Notes under the pieces: model-generated
Databases searched by the model: none
Seen by the model: the letters and a program-made list of their open reading frames with translations, nothing else
Told to the model about the DNA's origin: nothing
Shown: positions 59,416 through 64,000 of the stretch, in pieces
How the letters are laid out: every line of letters begins with the position of its first letter
Position numbering within the stretch: position 1 is the stretch's first letter
Made by a program: the position numbers and the translations under genes
DNA from: CAVQBP01 sp963782475
GTDB taxonomy: Bacteria; Bacteroidota; Ignavibacteria; Ignavibacteriales; Ignavibacteriaceae
Direction: 5' to 3'
Assembly: GCA_963782475.1 (NCBI GenBank)
Contig: CAWAJW010000012.1
Location: 1,612,001 to 1,676,000 of the forward strand
DNA: 64,000 nucleotides

Positions 59416-60056
59416 ATGAATGAAATATTACTCCCTTCACAGGAACAATATCTTCTAAAATTAAGGAAAGAAAGTGAGCCCCTAGTTTTAGAAATGGAGG
59501 AATATGCTAAAGAGCATAAAATACCTATTTTATCATGGCAGTCAGTTGAATTTTTAGAACAATTGATTCGAATAAGCAAACCGAAAAGAGTGCTTGAAAT
59601 TGGAACTGCCATTGCATATTCAACAATAAGAATAGCAAAGAATTTAAAAAGAAAGCAATTATCCATACTATAGAAAAAAGTGAGGATAATGCTGAAAAAG
59701 CAAAAGAGAACATTCAAAAATCGGGTCTTGAAGAAAAGATAAATCTATTTTTTGGAGATGCTTTAAGTATAATGCCGCAGCTTAAGAAAAAATATGATTT
59801 TATTTTTCTTGATGCTGATAAAGAAGATTACAAAAGACTTTTCGATTATTCTCTCGTTCTTTTAAAAAAGGGAGGTATTATTTTTATAGATAATCTTCTA
59901 TGGCACGGTTATGCTGCAAGTAAAAGAGTCCCGCAGAATTACAAATTATCTACAAAACATATAAGAGATTTTAATATTGTATTTACGACTCAGGAAAATC
60001 TTAAGACTTCCATTTTACCTATCGGAGATGGTATCGGTATAGGTGTAAAATGTTGA
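59416..60056 (+). CDS. SAM-dependent O-methyltransferase, class I (frameshift near 59655)
   Basis: About 214 residues when joined. VLEIGTAIAYSTIRIA is the SAM site; YDFIFLDADKEDYKRLFDYS carries the metal-binding Asp pair; IIFIDNLLWHG follows, all typical of catechol/caffeoyl-CoA-like methyltransferases (family 3). The first frame ends at 59671-59673 after KNLKRK; one more A in the aaaaa run near 59646 would continue it as KKAIIHTIEKSEDNAE. The substrate is unknown. Confidence 0.87.
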
Positions 60057-60148
60057 TTTTATATTGAAAGAGAATATCCTGTTCTTATCCTTAATCAATA
60101 TAAAGAAGATCATGATTCAGAAATTTTTAACAAAAATTCAGAAAAAAT

Positions 60149-60589
60149 ATGGCATATCCCCCATCAAATAATGCAGCTGATTTTGTTAATGAAGTTGAGA
60201 AATTTTCAAAAACCAACTTAAATAAAAAAGCGGAGCTTCTAAGAATTTATGAAGAATGTTTGAATTCGGGAAAAGAAAAAGTTTTTGAAGATTTAGTTTT
60301 TACCGGTAAATATTTGCGTGGTTTAATGCGTGTACTTAAGAATGGTACAAATAACCCGCAGGTTGATTCTCTGGATAAAATTAAAGCCGATTTTTCTTCC
60401 AACATAAAAAAAGTAATCGGGCAATTGAAAGATATTATTTCAAATTCTGATGAGGGATTAAAAAAACACTTTGAAGAAAATTTTTTCGAAATGTCCCAGG
60501 AAGGGTTGATTAATCTTAATGAATTGTTATCTGATCTGGAATGGACAAAAATGTATTTGAATAATCAGAAAAGGCAGAATAATAATTAG
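60149..60589 (+). CDS. Helical hypothetical protein
   Basis: A 146-residue, mainly alpha-helical, charged protein without signal peptide or membrane helix. It contains ELLRIYEECLNSGKEKVFEDLVF and LKDIISNSDEGLKKHFEENF-type amphipathic helices, so a helical bundle is likely. I recognise no family. It starts 92 bases after the methyltransferase on the same strand; a repeat element follows. Confidence 0.6.
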   Translation: MAYPPSNNAADFVNEVEKFSKTNLNKKAELLRIYEECLNSGKEKVFEDLVFTGKYLRGLMRVLKNGTNNPQVDSLDKIKADFSSNIKKVIGQLKDIISNSDEGLKKHFEENFFEMSQEGLINLNELLSDLEWTKMYLNNQKRQNNN

Positions 60590-60615
60590 ACCTCAAAAAA
60601 AATTGTCAAATTGCG

Positions 60616-60722
60616 GGGCTGACTAAAAAGTGTCATTTTACTCTAATAAAAGATGCTGAATCAATACTGATTTTTCATCGGTGAAGGAATCAGCATGACA
60701 ATCCGTTTCTTTTTGACAGCTC
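60616..60722. repeat. Second copy of the gggctgactaaaaa element
   Basis: The 14 bases gggctgactaaaaa at 60616-60629 are identical to 1691-1704. The right end, ctttttgacagctc (60709-60722), is an imperfect inverted copy. An inner stem atgctga/tcagcat (from about 60653 and 60690) makes a long hairpin. It lies 26 bases past the stop of the 60149 gene, as the first copy lies 19 bases past kduD. Confidence 0.5.
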
Positions 60723-60728
60723 ATAGTA

Positions 60729-61352
60729 TTAAATAAATAAATCTTTTTCATCAACAATTATCTTAGCTTTTCCCTTTGACATCTCTTTAAGATTTAATAT
60801 AAATTGTTCAATTTTTTCACACGGAACCAGGCATTCAAATTTTAGATCTGCAGAATAGTCGGAATTGTTGATCTTTCCTTTGAATTCGTCAACCAAATGA
60901 TAAATGTTATTTACCTGGCTTAAATCAGTTTCGATTGATATCATTTTATATCCTTTTTTCTCTATGATATGAGAGTTTTCTAAAGTCTGGATTGCAGAAT
61001 TATAGTAAGCCTTACCTAATGGACCAACACCCAATTTTGTCCCGCCGAAATATCTGACAACTATCACCAGGATATTCTGCACGTCAAAATGATTGATTGC
61101 ATTTAATATTCTTATACCTGCGGTTCCTGATGGTTCCCCCGCATCGGAATATTTTATTTGTTCACCCGGTAATTTATAAGCATAACAATGGTGCGTTGCA
61201 TCATAATATTTTTTCTTCGTTTTTTCCAGAATTTGTAAAGCTTCTTCTTCATTCTCTACGGGGTAAGCCGATGCAATAAAAACGGAACTCTTTTCTTTTA
61301 ATATAGTTTCATTAAAGCTTAGGATGGTCTTATATTTCTCAATTTTCTGCAT
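60729..61352 (-). CDS. YigZ/IMPACT-family protein
   Basis: 207 residues from ATG 61352; an upstream ATG (61493) adds 47 residues that look unlike the family. The N-terminal UPF0029/IMPACT domain has KKKYYDATHHCYAYKL, YSDAGEPSGTAGIRIL and VIVVRYFGGTKLGVGPLGKAY, the family signature; a C-terminal DUF1949-like half follows. The family is linked to translation control or to proline-dipeptidase-like annotation; its bacterial role is unclear. Divergent from uvrA. Confidence 0.9.
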   Translation of the reverse strand: MQKIEKYKTILSFNETILKEKSSVFIASAYPVENEEEALQILEKTKKKYYDATHHCYAYKLPGEQIKYSDAGEPSGTAGIRILNAINHFDVQNILVIVVRYFGGTKLGVGPLGKAYYNSAIQTLENSHIIEKKGYKMISIETDLSQVNNIYHLVDEFKGKINNSDYSADLKFECLVPCEKIEQFILNLKEMSKGKAKIIVDEKDLFI

Positions 61353-61422
61353 AGATATTTCCGAAAAGCAGTTGAAGGCAGATCTTATTAAATTGATTAT
61401 AAAGCACTCAATAAGTAATATA

Positions 61423-61430
61423 TAAGTTTG
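61423..61430 (+). promoter_or_regulatory. Possible -7 element of uvrA
   Basis: TAAGTTTG fits TAnnTTTG and lies 22 bases before the TTG start. The nearest TTG upstream is 27 bases away, so the -33 part is poor. Confidence 0.3.
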
Positions 61431-61451
61431 AATATTTAAATTTAGTGTAAT

Positions 61452-64000
61452 TTGGAAAAAGAAACGATCATAATTAAGGGCGCAAGAGAGCATAATTTAA
61501 AAAATATTGATATAGAAATTCCCCGTGACTCTTTTACAGTTATAACCGGGCTTTCAGGTTCGGGAAAATCCTCTTTGGCTTTTGATACTATTTATGCAGA
61601 AGGACAAAGAAGATATATAGAATCACTTTCTGCCTATGCAAGGCAGTTCCTTGATATGCTCGAAAAACCTGATGTTGATTTAATAGAAGGTTTAAGTCCT
61701 GCTATTTCAATTGAACAGAAATCGGCTTCAGGCAATCCGAGATCTACAGTCGGTACAGTTACAGAGATTTATGACTATTTACGTTTGCTTTATGCAAGGC
61801 TTGGAATACCTCACTGCTATAACTGCGGAAAACCAGTTACTAAACAAACCACAGCACAAATTATTGATACCATAATAACAAACCTCAGCAATAAAAAAAT
61901 ATCGGTGCTGGCTCCAGTCGTTAGAGGACGAAAGGGACATTACCGCGAGCTATTTGAAGAGATCCTTTCAGACGGTTTTTTAAGAGTAAGGGTTGATAAT
62001 GAATTTCATGAAATTTCAAAAGGTTTCCAGGTTGACCGGTATAAAATTCATAACATTGAAATTTCAGTAGATAGACTTACCGTTAGTGAGTCTTCAAGAA
62101 GCAGGTTATCGGAATCAATTGATGTTGGTTTGAATTATGGGAATGGAATTGTTATAGTTAATGATGGCGCTGAGGATTTTATTTACAGCCGGCATCTTGC
62201 CTGTTTAAACTGCGGTATCAGCTATCGTGAGTTAGCACCTAATTCCTTTTCATTCAATTCACCTTACGGTTCATGTCCTGATTGTGAAGGTCTGGGTGAA
62301 AAGAAAGAACTGGATATAAATCTTATTATTCCTGATTGGAATAAATCGATAAACGAGGAAGGATTAGCACCGCTCGGAAAGCCGAGACAAATCTGGTTTT
62401 TCAATCAATTAGGTGTTATAGCTGAAAAATATAATTTTACTTATGATACAAAACTTAAAGAATTAACCGGGGAACAGAAAGAGATACTGCTGAATGGAAG
62501 CAAAGAGAAGATCCCTTTCAGCTATTCTTACGGCGGCGGCAAACCTGTAACATATTTGCATAAATTTGCCGGTATTTATAGTTATTTGAAGAATTATTAC
62601 AGCACAACTACCTCTAATAATGTACGTGAATGGGTTGAATCCTATATGAACACAATTGCATGCCCGACGTGCGGGGGAGGAAGATTGAAACAGGAATCAC
62701 TTTCAGTTAAATTTCAAGGAAAGAATATCAGCGAAGTTACTAAACTGTCAATTTCCAGATCTGTTGATTTTTTTAATAAGTTAAAAATTAATGGCAGGGA
62801 AGGTTTAATTGCCAAACCAATTATAAAGGAAATCACTACACGTTTAAATTTTCTCTTGAATGTTGGGCTGGAATATCTTACTCTTGACAGATCCGCAAGA
62901 ACGCTTTCAGGAGGCGAATCTCAGCGGATCCGGTTAGCTACTCAAATAGGTTCTCAATTAGCCGGTGTTTTATATGTCTTGGATGAACCCAGCATAGGTC
63001 TTCATCAAAATGATAATATTAAGCTTATTAATTCGTTGAAGAATCTGAGAGATTTAGGGAATACGGTAATTGTTGTTGAACATGACAGGGAGACAATTGA
63101 AAACTCAGATTACATGATAGATTTAGGACCCGGGGCAGGAGAGCATGGCGGTATAGTATGTCTGGCCGGAGAAACTAAAAAATTAATAGGATCTCCAAAT
63201 GGATATGATTCATTAACCCTCTCTTATTTAAATGATAAAAAAGAGATAAAAATCCCGGAAGAAAGAAGAATCGGTAATGGCAGTTATATTGAATTAAAAG
63301 GGGCAAGAGGGAATAATCTGAAAAGTATAAATCTAAAAATTCCTCTTGGCACATTAACTTTAATTACCGGTGTCAGCGGGTCGGGTAAATCATCTTTATT
63401 AAATGAAACTTTAGTAAAGATTTTAATGAATAAATTTTATAAATCTAAATCTGTTCCCCTTCCTTATGATTCAATTGAAGGATTGGAAAATATTGATAAA
63501 ATAATTGAAATTGATCAATCTCCTATTGGAAGAACTCCCCGTTCAAATCCAGCAACTTATACCGGTTTGTTTACTTTTATACGTGATTTATATGCGCAGC
63601 TTCCTGAGTCAAAAATGAGGGGATATACACCCGGACGGTTTAGTTTCAATGTTAAAGGGGGGAGGTGCGAGGAATGTAACGGTGATGGTTTAAAAAAGAT
63701 AGAAATGAATTTCTTGCCTGATGTTTATGTCGAATGCGATGTTTGCCACGGTAGAAGGTATAACAGGGAAACTTTAGAGGTTTTATTTAAGACCAAATCT
63801 ATTTCCGATGTTCTGGAGATGACTGTAGAGGAAGCTTTGAAATTTTTTGATGAAATGCCCAGGATAAAAAGAAAGTTAAAAGCTATTAATGGAGTTGGAC
63901 TGGGCTATATAAAATTAGGACAGCAGGCTACAACGCTTTCCGGCGGGGAAGCTCAGCGTATAAAATTAGCTACCGAATTGAGTAAAGTTAGTACAGGTAA
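61452..64000 (+). CDS. uvrA: Excinuclease ABC subunit A (3' end outside window)
   Basis: The DNA-damage recognition ATPase of nucleotide excision repair; 849 residues are visible and no stop occurs, so roughly 90 residues are missing. TTG 61452 begins EKETIIIKGAREHNLKNI, the family start. First ATPase: Walker A TGLSGSGKSSLAF, signature LSGGESQRIRLA, Walker B VLDEPSIGLH. Zinc-binding cysteines CPDCEGLG and CEECNGDG/CDVCHGRRY. Second ATPase: TGVSGSGKSSLL, signature TTLSGGEAQRIKLA near the edge. The frame is intact throughout, unlike many neighbours. Confidence 0.96.
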   Translation, partial: MEKETIIIKGAREHNLKNIDIEIPRDSFTVITGLSGSGKSSLAFDTIYAEGQRRYIESLSAYARQFLDMLEKPDVDLIEGLSPAISIEQKSASGNPRSTVGTVTEIYDYLRLLYARLGIPHCYNCGKPVTKQTTAQIIDTIITNLSNKKISVLAPVVRGRKGHYRELFEEILSDGFLRVRVDNEFHEISKGFQVDRYKIHNIEISVDRLTVSESSRSRLSESIDVGLNYGNGIVIVNDGAEDFIYSRHLACLNCGISYRELAPNSFSFNSPYGSCPDCEGLGEKKELDINLIIPDWNKSINEEGLAPLGKPRQIWFFNQLGVIAEKYNFTYDTKLKELTGEQKEILLNGSKEKIPFSYSYGGGKPVTYLHKFAGIYSYLKNYYSTTTSNNVREWVESYMNTIACPTCGGGRLKQESLSVKFQGKNISEVTKLSISRSVDFFNKLKINGREGLIAKPIIKEITTRLNFLLNVGLEYLTLDRSARTLSGGESQRIRLATQIGSQLAGVLYVLDEPSIGLHQNDNIKLINSLKNLRDLGNTVIVVEHDRETIENSDYMIDLGPGAGEHGGIVCLAGETKKLIGSPNGYDSLTLSYLNDKKEIKIPEERRIGNGSYIELKGARGNNLKSINLKIPLGTLTLITGVSGSGKSSLLNETLVKILMNKFYKSKSVPLPYDSIEGLENIDKIIEIDQSPIGRTPRSNPATYTGLFTFIRDLYAQLPESKMRGYTPGRFSFNVKGGRCEECNGDGLKKIEMNFLPDVYVECDVCHGRRYNRETLEVLFKTKSISDVLEMTVEEALKFFDEMPRIKRKLKAINGVGLGYIKLGQQATTLSGGEAQRIKLATELSKVSTG

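Overview
The window looks like AT-rich chromosomal DNA from the Bacteroidota/Chlorobi side of bacteria, most likely an Ignavibacteria-type organism (inference). Support: two secreted proteins end in type IX secretion (T9SS) sorting domains of the 'QNFPNPFNPSTTI' style; there are several lipoproteins and outer-membrane barrels; a menaquinone pathway; and some upstream regions fit the Bacteroidota promoter pattern TTG-N19-21-TAnnTTTG. No tRNA, rRNA, insertion sequence, prophage or CRISPR array was seen.

Layout: 36-1671 kduI-kduD (uronate catabolism). 1842-4302 a membrane PAS histidine kinase on the minus strand. 4730-8598 etfB-etfA-acyl-CoA dehydrogenase-small ORF. 9107-11521 a minus-strand RsbW-RsbV-RsbU partner-switching module. 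11993-17630 a small secreted protein and a very large, heavily frameshifted T9SS metalloprotease. 17769-20930 a beta-propeller sensor fused to a PP2C (SpoIIE) phosphatase. 21038-29668 an AraC-type regulator, an outer-membrane-like protein, an odd SDR and a TolC/MFP/RND efflux operon. 29718-31105 a berberine-bridge-like FAD oxidase. 31653-36831 a minus-strand operon dapA-dapB-dapH-lysC-M20 deacetylase-mgsA, preceded by a promoter, a structured leader and an intrinsic terminator. 37088-38796 a nitrilase, a PGPGW membrane protein and a hotdog thioesterase. 38812-47562 the menaquinone cluster menF-menD-menH / menB-menA-menE, interrupted by an oppositely oriented esterase. 47670-54179 rsgA, envelope proteins and an ATP-grasp protein on the minus strand. 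54389-60589 lepA-lepB, a T9SS subtilisin, an O-methyltransferase and a helical protein. 60729-64000 divergent yigZ-like gene and uvrA, which runs off the window.

How genes work together: EtfAB accept electrons from the acyl-CoA dehydrogenase and probably feed the menaquinone pool made by the Men enzymes. The DAP operon supplies lysine and peptidoglycan precursor through the acetylated branch (dapH plus M20 deacetylase). The RsbUVW module and the propeller-SpoIIE protein look like parts of one phosphatase/anti-sigma signalling scheme (inference).

Quality caveat: at least 14 genes, among them conserved ones such as lepA, lepB and menD, are split by single-base frameshifts, and in lepA removing one base restores family-conserved sequence exactly. 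Most breaks therefore look like uncorrected indels in the sequence. The 12.5-17.6 kb gene has far more breaks than the rest and may be truly decaying. Where a gene is split I give the span of the whole gene.
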